Source: Halictus rubicundus
Taxonomy: Eukaryota; Arthropoda; Insecta; Hymenoptera; Halictidae
NCBI RefSeq assembly: GCF_050948215.1
Contig: NW_027488641.1
Span: forward strand, 620,001 to 684,000
Length of the DNA stretch: 64,000 nucleotides
Direction: 5' to 3'
In this document: one piece after another, positions 27,801 through 41,782 of the stretch
How the letters are laid out: each line of letters begins with the position of its first letter
Numbering within the stretch: the first letter of the stretch is position 1
The notes under the pieces: generated by a model
Database searches by the model: none
What the model was told of the DNA's origin: nothing
The model's input: the letters and a program-made list of their open reading frames with translations, nothing else
Translations under genes and position numbers: made by a program

Positions 27801-30800
27801 AGGATAGGATAGAGGATAGGATAGGATAGATGATAGGATAGGATAGAGGATGGGATAGGATAGAGGATAATATAGGATAGAGGATAGGATAGGATGGAGG
27901 ATAGGATACGATAGAGGATAGGATAGGATAGAGGATATGATACGATAGAGGATAGGATAGGATAGAGGATACGATATAGGATTTAATAGGATAGAGGATA
28001 GGATACGATAAAGGATAGGATAGGATAGAGGATAGGATAGGATAGAGAATAGGATAGGATAGAGAATAGGATGGGATAGAGGATAGGATAGGATGGAGGA
28101 TAGGATAGGATAGAGGATAGGATAGGATAGAGGATCTGATAGGATAGAGGATAGGATAGGATAGAGGATAGGATAGGATAGAGAATAGGATAGGATAGAG
28201 GATAGGATAGGATAGAGGATAGGATAGGATAGAGGATAGGATAGGATAGAGGATGGGATAGGATAGAGGATAGGATACGATAGAGGATAGGATAGGATAG
28301 AGGATAGGATAGGATAGAGAATAGGATAGGATAGAGGATAGGATAGGATAGAGGATAGGATAGGATAGAGGATAGGATAGGATAGAGGATGGGATAGGAT
28401 AGAGGATAGGATACGATAGAGGATAAGGATAGGATAGATGATAGGATAGGATAGAGGATAGGATATTATAGAGGATGGGATAGGATAGAGGATAGGATAC
28501 GATAGAGGATAGGATAGGATAGAGGATCCCATATAGGATTTAATAGGATAGAGGATAGGATACGATAAAGGAAAGGATAGGATAGAGGATAGGATAGGAT
28601 AGAGAATAGGATATAGGATTGGATAGGATAGCGGATAGGATAGGATAGAGGATTGGATAGGATAGGGGATAGGATACGATAGAGGATAGGATAGGATAGA
28701 GAATATTATATAGGATTGGATAGGATAGAGGATAGAATAGGATAGAGGATAGGATAGGATAGAGGATAGGATAGGATACAGGATAGGATAGGATAGAGGA
28801 TAGGATATGATAGAGGATAGGATAGGATAGAGGATAGGATAGGATAGAGAATAGGATGGGATAGAGGATAGGATAGGATAGAGGATAGGATAGGATAGAG
28901 GATAGGATAGGATAGAGGATGGGATAGGATAGAGGATAGGATAGGATAGAGGATAGGATTGGATAGAGAATAGGATAGGATAGAGGATAGGATAGGATAG
29001 AGGATAGGATAGCATAGAGGATAGGATAGGATAGAGGATGGGATAGGATAGAGGATAGGATACGATAGAGGATAAAGATAGGATAGAGGATAGGATAGGA
29101 TAGAGGATAGGATATGATAGAGGATACGATATAGGATTTAATAGGATAGAGGATAGGATAGGATAGAGGATAGGATAGGATAGAGGATAGGATAGGATAG
29201 AGGATAGGTTAGGATAGAGGATGGGATAGGATAGAGGATAATATAGGATAGAGGATAGGATAGGATGGAGGATAGGATACGATAGAGGATAGGATAGGAT
29301 AGAGGATATGATACGATAGAGGATAGGATAGGATAGAGGATACGATATAGGATTTAATAGGATAGAGGATAGGATACGATAAAGTATAGGATAGGATAGA
29401 GGATAGGATAGGATAGAGAATAGGATATAGGATAGGATAGGATAGAGGATAGGATAGGATAGAGGATAGGATACGATAGAGGATAAGGATAGGATAGAGG
29501 ATAGGATAGGATAGAGGATAGGATATGATAGAGCATACGATATAGGATTTAATAGGATAGAGGATAGGATAGGATAGAGGATAGCATAGGATAGAGGATA
29601 GGATAGGATAGAGGATGGGATAGGATAGAGGATAATATAGGATAGAGGATAGGATAGGATGGAGGATAGGATACGATAGAGGATAGGATAGGATAGAGGA
29701 TATGATACGATAGAGGATAGGATAGGATAGAGGATACGATATAGGATTTAATAGGATAGAGGATAGGATACGATAAAGGATAGGATAGGATAGAGGATAG
29801 GATAGGATAGAGAATAGGATATAGGATTGGATAGGATAGCGGATAGGATAGGATAGAGGATTGGATAGGATAGGGGATAGGATACGATAGAGGATAGGAT
29901 ACGATAAAGGATAGGATAGGATATAGGATAGGATAGGATAGAGAATAGGATAGGATAGAGGATAGGATAGGATAGAGGATGGGATAGGATAGAGGATAAT
30001 ATAGGATAGAGGATAGGACAGGATGGAGGATAGGATACGATAGAGGATAGGATAGGATAGAGGATATGATACGATAGAGGATAGGATAGGATAGAGGATA
30101 CGATATAGGATTTAATAGGATAGAGGATAGGATACGATAAAGGATAGGATAGGATAGAGGATAGGATAGGATAGAGAATAGGATATAGGATTGGATAGGA
30201 TAGCGGATAGGATAGGATAGAGGATTGGATAGCATAGGGGATAGGATACGATAGAGGATAGGATAGGATAGAGAATAGGATATAGGATTGGATAGGATAG
30301 AGGATACGATATAGGATTTAATAGGATAGAGGATAGGATAGGATAGAGGATAGGATGGGATAGAGGATAGGATAGGATAGAGGATGGGATAGGATAGAGG
30401 ATAATATAGGATAGAGGATAGGATAGGATGGAGGATAGGATACGATAGAGGATAGGATAGGATAGATGATGTGATACGATAGAGGATAGGATAGGATAGA
30501 GGGTACGATATAGGATTTAATAGGATAGAGGATAGGATACGATAAAGGATAGGATAGGATAGAGGATAGGATAGGATAGAGAATAGGATATAGCATTGGA
30601 TAGGATAGCGGATAGGATAGGATAGAGGATTGGATAGGATAGGGGATAGGATACGATAGAGGATAGGATAGGATAGAGAATAGGATATAGGATTGGATAG
30701 GATAGAGGATAGAATAGGATAGAGGATAGGATAGGATAGAGGATAGGATAGGATAGAGGATAGGATAGGATAGAGGATAGGATAGGATAGAGGATAGGAT

Positions 30801-30853
30801 AGGATAGAGGATCCGATATAGGATTTAATAGGATAGAGGATAGGATACGATAA
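24900..30853 (+). repeat. Array segment with mixed cassettes
   Basis: This is 17-mer array containing the 26.3-kb HOR triplet and several unrelated-order cassettes. Notable units are GATATATTATTGGATAGG near 25,235, GAGAATATTATATAGGATTGG near 28,704 and the GATGGGGTAGG/AATATA marker near 25,626 and 27,239. I did not establish a multi-kilobase duplication here and see no unique sequence. Confidence 0.7.
26323..26904 (+). repeat. 291-bp HOR, two tandem copies and start of a third
   Basis: Cassette markers lie at 26,323, 26,614 and 26,905, with two exact 291-bp steps. Monomer order matches the reference cassette. Private changes include GCGGGTAGG near 26,425 and GATGGGGGATAGG near 26,457 in the first copy and AGACAATAGG near 26,690 in the second. 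Confidence 0.85.
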
Positions 30854-32110
30854 AGGATAGGATAGGATAGAGGATAGGATAGGATAGAGGATAGGATATG
30901 ATAGAGGATACGATATAGGATTTAATAGGATAGAGGATAGGATAGGATAGAGGATAGGATAGGATAGAGGATAGGATAGGATAGAGGATGGGATAGGATA
31001 GAGGATAATATATAATAGAGGATAGGATAGGATGGAGGATAGGATAGGATAGAGGATAGGATATGATACAGGATAGGATAGGATAGAGGATAGGATAGGA
31101 TAGAGGATAGGATAGGATACAGGATAGGATAGGATAGAGGATAGGATATGATAGAGGATAGGATAGGATAGAGGATAGGATAGGATAGAGAATAGGATGG
31201 GATAGAGGATAGGATAGGATAGAGGATAGGATAGGATAGAGGATAGGATAGGATAGAGGATGGGATAGGATAGAGAATAGGATAGGATAGAGGATAGGAT
31301 AGGATAGAGGATAGGATAGGATAGAGGATAGGATAGGATAGAGGATGGGATAGGATAGAGGATAATATAGGATAGAGGATAGGATAGGATGGAGGATAGG
31401 ATACGATAGAGGATAGGATAGGATAGAGGATATGATACGATAGAGGATAGGATAGGATAGAGGATAGGATGGGATAGAGGATAGGATAGGATAGAGGATG
31501 GGATAGGATAGAGGATAATATAGGATAGAGGATAGGATAGGATAGAGGATAGGATAGGATAGAGGATCCGATATAGGATTTAATAGGATAGAGGATAGGA
31601 TACGATAAAGGATAGGATAGGATAGAGGATAGGATAGGATAGAGGATAGGATATGATAGAGGATACGATATAGGATTTAATAGGATAGAGGATAGGATAG
31701 GATAGAGGATAGGATAGGATAGAGGATAGGATAGGATAGAGGATGGGATAGGATAGAGGATAATATATAATAGAGGATAGGATAGGATGGAGGATAGGAT
31801 AGGATAGAGGATAGGATATGATACAGGATAGGATAGGATAGAGGATAGGATAGGATAGAGGATAGGATAGGATACAGGATAGGATAGGATAGAGGATAGG
31901 ATATGATAGAGGATAGGATAGGATAGAGGATAGGATAGGATAGAGAATAGGATGGGATAGAGGATAGGATAGGATAGAGGATAGGATAGGATAGAGGATA
32001 GGATAGGATAGAGGATGGGATAGGATAGAGAATAGGATAGGATAGAGGATAGGATAGGATAGAGGATAGGATAGGATAGAGGATAGGATAGGATAGAGGA
32101 TGGGATAGGA
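30780..32110 (+). repeat. Nested tandem duplication, 755-bp step
   Basis: TAATATATAATAGAGG at 31,006 and 31,761 and the surrounding order (GATCCGATA, AAGGATAGG, GATATGATA, TAGGATTTAATA, GATGGGATAGG, TGGAGG, two ACAGG units, GAGAATAGGATGGG) repeat with a 755-bp step. Similarity stops near 31,356/32,111, where one copy has AATATAGG and the other AGGATACG. The pair was copied again by the 2,758-bp duplication, giving four copies; a fifth stands at about 38,904 with TGCAGG in place of TGGAGG. Confidence 0.87.
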
Positions 32111-35100
32111 TAGAGGATAGGATACGATAGAGGATAAGGATAGGATAGAGGATAGGATAGGATAGAGGATAGGATAGGATAGAGGATAGGATAGGATAGA
32201 GGATGGGATAGGATAGAGGATAGGATACGATAGAGGATAGGATAGGATAGAGGATAGGATAGGATAGAGGATAGGATAGGATAGAGGATCCCATTTAGGA
32301 TTTAATAGGATAGAGGATAGGATACGATAAAGGATAGGATAGGATAGAGGATAGGATATGATAGAGAATAGGATATAGGATTGGATAGGATAGCGGATAG
32401 GATAGGATAGAGGATTGGATAGGATAGGGGATAGGATACGATAGAGGATAGGATAGGATAGAGAATAGGATATAGGATTGGATAGGATAGAGGATAGAAT
32501 AGGATAGAGGATAGGATAGGATAGAGGATAGGATATGATACAGGATAGGATAGGATAGAGGATAGGATAGGATAGAGGATAGGATAGGATACAGGATAGG
32601 ATAGGATAGAGGATAGGATATGATAGAGGATAGGATAGGATAGAGGATAGGATAGGATAGAGAATAGGATGGGATAGAGGATAGGATAGGATAGAGGATA
32701 GGATAGGATAGAGGATAGGATAGGATAGAGGATGGGATAGGATAGAGGATAGGATAGGATAGAGGATAGGATAGGATAGAGAATAGGATAGGATAGAGGA
32801 TAGGATAGGATAGAGGATAGGATAGGATAGAGGATAGGATAGGATAGAGGATGGGATAGGATAGAGGATAGGATACGATAGAGGATAAGGATAGGATAGA
32901 GGATAGGATAGGATAGAGGATAGGATATGATAGAGGATACGATATAGGATTTAATAGGATAGAGGATAGGATAGGATAGAGGATAGGATAGGATAGAGGA
33001 TAGGATAGGATAGAGGATGGGATAGGATAGAGGATAATATAGGATAGAGGATAGGATAGGATAGAGGATACGATATAGGATTTAATAGGATAGAGGATAG
33101 GATACGATAAAGGATAGGATAGGATAGAGGATAGGATAGGATAGAGAATAGGATATAGGATTGGATAGGATAGCGGATAGGATAGGATAGAGGATTGGAT
33201 AGGATAGGGGATAGGATACGATAGAGGATAGGATAGGATAGAGAATAGGATACAGGATTGTATAGGATAGAGGATAAAATAGGATAGAGGACAGGATAGG
33301 ATACAGGATAGGATAGGATATAGGATAGGATATGATAGAGGATAGCATAGGATAGAGGATAGGATAGGATAGAGAATAGGATGGGATAGAGGATAGGATA
33401 GGATAGAGGATAGGATAGGATAGAGGATAGGATAGGATAGAGGATGGGATAGGATAGAGGATAGGATAGGATAGAGGATAGGATAGGATAGAGAATAGGA
33501 TAGGATAGAGGATAGGATAGGATAGAGTATAGGATAGGATAGAGGATAGGATAGGAAAGAGGATGGGATAGGATAGAGGATAGAATACGATAGAGGATAA
33601 GGATAGGATAGAGGATAGGATAGGATAGAGGATAGGATAGGATAGAGGATAGGATATGATAGAGGATACGATATAGGATTTAATAGGATAGAGGATAGGA
33701 TAGGATAGAGGATAGGATAGGATAGAGGATAGGATAGGATAGAGGATGGGATAGGATAGAGGATAATATATAATAGAGGATAGGATAGGATGGAGGATAG
33801 GATAGGATAGAGGATAGGATATGATACAGGATAGGATAGGATAGAGGATAGGATAGGATAGAGGATAGGATAGGATACAGGATAGGATAGGATAGAGGAT
33901 AGGATATGATAGAGGATAGGATAGGATAGAGGATAGGATAGGATAGAGAATAGGATGGGATAGAGGATAGGATAGGATAGAGGATAGGATAGGATAGAGG
34001 ATAGGATAGGATAGAGGATGGGATAGGATAGAGAATAGGATAGGATAGAGGATAGGATAGGATAGAGGATAGGATAGGATAGAGGATAGGATAGGATAGA
34101 GGATGGGATAGGATAGAGGATAATATAGGATAGAGGATAGGATAGGATGGAGGATAGGATACGATAGAGGATAGGATAGGATAGAGGATATGATACGATA
34201 GAGGATAGGATAGGATAGAGGATAGGATGGGATAGAGGATAGGATAGGATAGAGGATGGGATAGGATAGAGGATAATATAGGATAGAGGATAGGATAGGA
34301 TAGAGGATAGGATAGGATAGAGGATCCGATATAGGATTTAATAGGATAGAGGATAGGATACGATAAAGGATAGGATAGGATAGAGGATAGGATAGGATAG
34401 AGGATAGGATATGATAGAGGATACGATATAGGATTTAATAGGATAGATAATAGGATAGGATAGAGGATAGGATAGGATAGAGGATAGGATAGGATAGAGG
34501 ATGGGATAGGATAGAGGATAATATATAATAGAGGATAGGATAGGATGGAGGATAGGATAGGATAGAGGATAGGATATGATACAGGATAGGATAGGATAGA
34601 GGATAGGATAGGATAGAGGATAGGATAGGATACAGGATAGGATAGGATAGAGGATAGGATATGATAGAGGATAGGATAGGATAGAGGATAGGATAGGATA
34701 GAGAATAGGATGGGATAGAGGATAGGATAGGATAGAGGATAGGATAGGATAGAGGATAGGATAGGATAGAGGATGGGATAGGATAGAGAATAGGATAGGA
34801 TAGAGGATAGGATAGGATAGAGGATAGGATAGGATAGAGGATAGGATAGGATAGAGGATGGGATAGGATAGAGGATAGGATACGATAGAGGATAAGGATA
34901 GGATAGAGGATAGGATAGGATAGAGGATAGGATAGGATAGAGGATAGGATAGGATAGAGGATGGGATAGGATAGAGGATAGGATACGATAGAGGATAGGA
35001 TAGGATAGAGGATAGGATAGGATAGAGGATAGGATAGGATAGAGGATCCCATTTAGGATTTAATAGGATAGAGGATAGGATACGATAAAGGATAGGATAG

Positions 35101-36740
35101 GATAGAGGATAGGATATGATAGAGAATAGGATATAGGATTGGATAGGATAGCGGATAGGATAGGATAGAGGATTGGATAGGATAGGGGATAGGATACGAT
35201 AGAGGATAGGATAGGATAGAGAATAGGATATAGGATTGGATAGGATAGAGGATAGAATAGGATAGAGGATAGGATAGGATAGAGGATAGGATAGGATAGA
35301 GGATGGGATAGGATAGAGGATAGGATACGATAGAGGATAGGATAGGATAGAGGATAGGATAGGATAGAGGATAGGATAGGATAGAGGATCCCATTTAGGA
35401 TTTAATAGGATAGAGGATAGGATACGATAAAGGATAGGATAGGATAGAGGATAGGATATGATAGAGAATAGGATATAGGATTGGATAGGATAGCGGATAG
35501 GATAGGATAGAGGATTGGATAGGATAGGGGATAGGATACGATAGAGGATAGGATAGGATAGAGAATAGGATATAGGATTGGATAGGATAGAGGATAGAAT
35601 AGGATAGAGGATAGGATAGGATAGAGGATAGGATATGATACAGGATAGGATAGGATAGAGGATAGGATAGGATAGAGGATAGGATAGGATACAGGATAGG
35701 ATAGGATAGAGGATAGGATATGATAGAGGATAGGATAGGATAGAGGATAGGATAGGATAGAGAATAGGATGGGATAGAGGATAGGATAGGATAGAGGATA
35801 GGATAGGATAGAGGATAGGATAGGATAGAGGATGGGATAGGATAGAGGATAGGATAGGATAGAGGATAGGATAGGATAGAGAATAGGATAGGATAGAGGA
35901 TAGGATAGGATAGAGGATAGGATAGGATAGAGGATAGGATAGGATAGAGGATGGGATAGGATAGAGGATAGGATACGATAGAGGATAAGGATAGGATAGA
36001 GGATAGGATAGGATAGAGGATAGGATATGATAGAGGATACGATATAGGATTTAATAGGATAGAGGATAGGATAGGATAGAGGATAGGATAGGATAGAGGA
36101 TAGGATAGGATAGAGGATGGGATAGGATAGAGGATAATATAGGATAGAGGATAGGATAGGATAGAGGATACGATATAGGATTTAATAGGATAGAGGATAG
36201 GATACGATAAAGGATAGGATAGGATAGAGGATAGGATAGGATAGAGAATAGGATATAGGATTGGATAGGATAGCGGATAGGATAGGATAGAGGATTGGAT
36301 AGGATAGGGGATAGGATACGATAGAGGATAGAATAGGATAGAGAATAGGATACAGGATTGTATAGGATAGAGGATAAAATAGGATAGAGGACAGGATAGG
36401 ATACAGGATAGGATAGGATATAGGATAGGATATGATAGAGGATAGCATAGGATAGAGGATAGGATAGGATAGAGAATAGGATGGGATAGAGGATAGGATA
36501 GGATAGAGGATAGGATAGGATAGAGGATAGGATAGGATAGAGGATGGGATAGGATAGAGGATAGGATAGGATAGAAGATAGGATAGGATAGAGAATAGGA
36601 TAGGATAGAGGATAGGATAGGATAGAGTATAGGATAGGATAGAGGATAGGATAGGAAAGAGGATGGGATAGGATAGAGGATAGAATACGATAGAGGATAA
36701 GGATAGGATAGAGGATAGGATAGGATAGAGGATAGGATAT
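30854..36740 (+). repeat. Tandem duplication, 2,758-bp step (about 30,854-33,611 and 33,612-36,740)
   Basis: The variant TAATATATAATAGAGG occurs at 31,006, 31,761, 33,764 and 34,519, forming two pairs exactly 2,758 bp apart. GATATGATAGAGG at 30,897 and 33,655 shows the same offset. The minus-strand translations of 31,677-32,294 and 34,435-35,052 are nearly identical over 205 residues. Beyond 35,053 the offset becomes 3,100 (shared segment at 33,082-33,348 and 36,182-36,448) because the second copy holds an extra 342 bp. Similarity ends near 33,640/36,740, where one monomer differs in number. Confidence 0.88.
35053..35394 (+). repeat. Extra 342-bp tandem unit inside the second 2,758-bp copy
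   Basis: This segment lies between two GATCCCATTTAGGATTTAATA junctions (near 35,046 and 35,388). It accounts exactly for the change of offset from 2,758 to 3,100 bp between the two large copies. Both boundary units carry the uncommon CCCATTTAGG variant, which marks the duplication as recent. Confidence 0.82.
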
Positions 36741-39700
36741 GATAGAGGATACGATATAGGATTTAATAGGATAGAGGATAGGATAGGATAGAGGATAGGA
36801 TAGGATAGAGGATAGGATAGGATAGAGGATGGGATAGGATAGAGGATAGGATAGGATGGAGGATAGGATACGATAGAGGATAGGATAGGATAGAGGATAG
36901 GATAGGATAGAGGATAGGATAGGATAGAGGATAGGATAGGATAGAGGAGAGGATAGGATAGAGGATAGGATAGGATAGAGGATAGGATAGGATAGAGGAT
37001 ACGATATAGGATTTAATAGGATAGAGGATAGGATAAGATAGAGGATACGATAGGATTGAGGATAGGATAGGATAGAGAATAGGATAGGATAGAGGAAAGG
37101 ATAGGATAGAGGATAGGATAGGATAGAGGATAGGATAGGATAGAGGATGGGATAGGATAGAGGATAATATAGGATAGAGGATAGGATAGGATAGAGGATG
37201 GGATAGGATAGAGAATAATATAGGATAGAGGATAGGATAGGATAGAGGATAGGATAGGATAAAGGATAGGATAGGATAGAGGATAGGATACGATAGAGGA
37301 TAGGATAGGATAGAGGATACGATATAGGATTTAATAGGATAGAGGATAGGATACTATAAAGGATAGGATAGGATAGAGGATAGGATAGGATAGAGAATAG
37401 GATATAGGATTGGATAGGATAGCGGATAGGATAGGATAGAGGATTGGATAGGATAGGGGATAGGATACGATAGAGGATAGGATAGGATAGAGAATAGGAT
37501 ATAGGATTGTATAGGATAGAGGATAGAATAGGATAGAGGATAGGATAGGATAGAGGATAGGATAGGATAGAGGATAGGATAGGATAGAGGATAGGATAGG
37601 ATAGAGGATCCGATATAGGATTTAATAGGATAGAGGATAGGATACGATAAAGGATAGGATAGGATAGAGGATAGGATAGGATAGAGAATAGGATATAGGA
37701 TTGGATAGGATAGCGGATAGGATAGGATAGAGGATTGGATAGGATAGGGGATAGGATACGATAGAGGATAGGATAGGATAGAGAATAGGATATAGGATTG
37801 GATAGGATAGAGGATAGAATAGGATAGAGGATAGGATAGGATAGACGATAGGATAGAGGATAGAATAGGATAAAGGATAGGATAGGATAGAGGATAGGAT
37901 AGGATAGAGGATCCGATATAGGATTTAATAGGATAGAGGATAGGATACGATAAAGGATAGGATAGGATAGAGGATAGGATAGGATAGAGAATAGGATATA
38001 GGATTGGATAGGATAGCGGATAGGATAGGATAGAGGATTGGATAGGATAGGGGATAGGATACGATAGAGGATAGGATACGATAGAGGATAGGATAGGATA
38101 GAGAATAGGATATAGGATTGGATAGGATAGAGGATACGATATAGGATTTAATAGGATAGAGGATAGGATAGGATAGAGGATAGGATAGGATAGAGGATAG
38201 GATAGGATAGAGGATGGGATAGGATAGAGGATAATATAGGATAGAGGATAGGATAGGATAGAGGATGGGATAGGATAGAGAATAATATAGGATAGAGGAT
38301 AGGATAGGATAGAGGATAGGATAGGATAAAGGATAGGATAGGATAGAGGATAGGATACGATAGAGGATAGGATAGGATAGAGGATAGGATAGGATAGAGG
38401 ATACGATATAGGATTTAATAGGATAGAGGATAGGATACGATAAAGGATAGGATAGGATAGAGGATAGGATAGGATAGAGAATAGGATATAGGATTGGATA
38501 GGATAGCGGATAGGATAGGATAGAGGATTGGATAGGATAGGGGATAGGATACGATAGAGGATAGGATAGGATAGAGAATAGGATATAGGATTGGATAGGA
38601 TAGAGGATAGAATAGGATAGAGGATAGGATAGGATAGAGGATAGGATAGGATAGAGGATATGATAGGATAGAGGATAGGATAGGATAGAGGATAGGATAG
38701 GATAGAGGATCCGATATAGGATTTAATAGGATAGAGGATAGGATACGATAAAGGATAGGATAGGATAGAGGATAGGATAGGATAGAGGATAGGATATGAT
38801 AGAGGATACGATATAGGATTTAATAGGATAGAGGATAGGATAGGATAGAGGATAGGATAGGATAGAGGATAGGATAGGATAGAGGATGGGATAGGATAGA
38901 GGATAATATATAATAGAGGATAGGATAGGATGCAGGATAGGATAGGATAGAGGATAGGATATGATACAGGATAGGATAGGATAGAGGATAGGATAGGATA
39001 GAGGATAGGATAGGATACAGGATAGGATAGGATAGAGGATAGGATATGATAGAGGATAGGATAGGATAGAGGATAGGATAGGGTAGAGAATAGGATGGGA
39101 TAGAGGATAGGATAGGATAGAGGATAGGATAGGATAGAGGATAGGATAGGATAGAGGATGGGATAGGATAGAGGATAGGATAGGATAGAGGATAGGATAG
39201 GATAGAGAATAGGATAGGATAGAGGATAGGATAGGATAGAGGATAGGATAGGATAGAGGATAGGATAGGATAGAGGATGGGATAGGATAGAGGATAGGAT
39301 ACGATAGAGGATAAGGATAGGATAGAGGATAGGATAGGATAGAGGATAGGATAGGATAGAGGATGGGATAGGATAGAGGATAGGATACGATAGAGGATAG
39401 GATAGGATAGAGGATAGGATAGGATAGAGGATAGGATAGGATAGAGGATCCCATATAGGATTTAATAGGATAGAGGATAGGATACGATAAAGGATAGGAT
39501 AGGATAGAGGATAGGATATGATAGAGAATAGGATATAGGATTGGATAGGATAGCGGATAGGATAGGATAGAGGATTGGATAGGATAGGGGATAGGATACG
39601 ATAGAGGATAGGATAGGATAGAGAATAGGATATAGGATTGGATAGGATAGATGATAGAATAGGATAGAGGATAGGATAGGATAGAGGATAGGATATGATA

Positions 39701-41782
39701 CAGGATAGGATAGGATAGAGGATAGGATAGGATAGAGGATAGGATAGGATACAGGATAGGATAGGATAGAGGATAGGATATGATAGAGGATAGGATAGGA
39801 TAGAGGATAGGATAGGATAGAGAATAGGATGGGATAGAGGATAGGATAGGATAGAGGATAGGATAGGATAGAGGATAGGATAGGATAGAGGATGGGATAG
39901 GATAGAGGATAGGATAGGATAGAGGATAGGATAGGATAGAGAATAGGATAGGATAGAGGATAGGATAGGATAGAGGATAGGATAGGATAGAGGATAGGAT
40001 AGGATAGAGGATGGGATAGGATAGAGGATAGGATACGATAGAGGATAAGGATAGGATAGAGGATAGGATAGGATAGAGGATAGGATATGATAGAGGATAC
40101 GATATAGGATTTAATAGGATAGAGGATAGGATAGGATAGAGGATAGGATAGGATAGAGGATGGGATAGGATAGAGGATAATATAGGATAGAGGATAGGAT
40201 AGGATAGAGGATACGATATAGGATTTAATAGGATAGAGGATAGGATACGATAAAGGATAGGATAGGATAGAGGATAGGATAGGATAGAGAATAGGATATA
40301 GGATTGGATAGGATAGCGGATAGGATAGGAGAGAGGATTGGATAGGATAGGGGATAGGATACGATAGAGGATAGGATAGGATAGAGAATAGGATACAGGA
40401 TTGTATAGGGTAGAGGATAAAATAGGATAGAGGACAGGATAGGATACAGGATAGGATAGGATAGAGGATAGGATATGATAGAGGATAGCATAGGATAGAG
40501 GATAGGATAGGATAGAGAATAGGATGGGATAGAGGATAGGATAGGATACAGGATAGGATAGGATAGAGGATAGGATAGGATAGAGGATGGGATAGGATAG
40601 AGGATAGGATAGGATAGAGGATAGGATAGGATAGAGAATAGGATAGGATAGAGGATAGGATAGGATAGAGTATAGGATAGGATAGAGGATAGGATAGGAA
40701 AGAGGGTGGGATAGGATAGAGGATAGGATACGATAGAGGATAAGGATAGGATAGAGGATAGGATAGGATAGAGGATAGGATATGATAGAGGATACGATAT
40801 AGGATTTAATAGGATAGAGGATAGGATAGGATAGAGGATAGGATAGGATAGAGGATAGGATAGGATAGAGGATGGGATAGGATAGAGGATAGGATAGGAT
40901 GGAGGATAGGATACGATAGAGGATAGGATAGGATAGAGGATAGGATAGGATAGAGGATAGGATAGGATGGAGGATAGGATAGGATAGAGGAGAGGATAGG
41001 ATAGAGGATAGGATAGGATAGAGGATAGGATAGGATAGAGGATACGATATAGGATTTAATAGGATAGAGGATAGGATAAGATAGAGGATACGATAGGATT
41101 GAGGATAGGATAGGATAGAGAATAGGATAGGATAGAGGAAAGGATAGGATAGAGGATAGGATAGGATAGAGGATAGGATAGGATAGAGGATGGGATAGGA
41201 TAGAGGATAATATAGGATAGAGGATAGGATAGGATAGAGGATGGGATAGGATAGAGAATAATATAGGATAGAGGATAGGATAGGATAGAGGATAGGATAG
41301 GATAAAGGATAGGATAGGATAGAGGATAGGATACGATAGAGGATAGGATAGGATAGAGGATACGATATAGGATTTAATAGGATAGAGGATAGGATACGAT
41401 AAAGGATAGGATAGGATAGAGGATAGGATAGGATAGAGAATAGGATATAGGATTGGATAGGATAGCGGATAGGATAGGATAGAGGATTGGATAGGATAGG
41501 GGATAGGATACGATAGAGGATAGGATAGGATAGAGAATAGGATATAGGATTGTATAGGATAGAGGATAGAATAGGATAGAGGATAGGATAGGATAGAGGA
41601 TAGGATAGGATAGAGGATAGGATAGGATAGAGGATAGGATAGGATAGAGGATAGGATAGGATAGAGGATCCGATATAGGATTTAATAGGATAGAGGATAG
41701 GATACGATAAAGGATAGGATAGGATAGAGGATAGGATAGGATAGAGAATAGGATATAGGATTGGATAGGATAGCGGATAGGA
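35100..41782 (+). repeat. Duplication with 4,043/4,060-bp offset
   Basis: The segment at 36,182-36,448 reappears at 40,225-40,491 (offset 4,043), as do GGATAAGATAGAGG (37,034 and 41,077) and the TACTATAAAGG/TACGATAAAGG position (37,354 and 41,397). Further right the offset is 4,060 (GATCCGATA at 37,610 and 41,670), a difference of one 17-bp monomer. The copy near 40.2 kb has diverged by a few changes, such as GGAGAGAGG near 40,327 and GTATAGGGTAGAGG near 40,402. Confidence 0.8.
37800..39044 (+). repeat. Array segment between the 4,043- and 2,738-bp systems
   Basis: This is 17-mer array with HOR cassettes. Two GATCCGATA markers at 37,610 and 37,913 are 303 bp apart (291 plus one 12-bp unit, with AGACGATAGG and GATAGAATAGGATAAAGG near 37,850). 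The fifth TAATATATAATAGAGG copy is at 38,904. No gene is seen. Confidence 0.7.
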
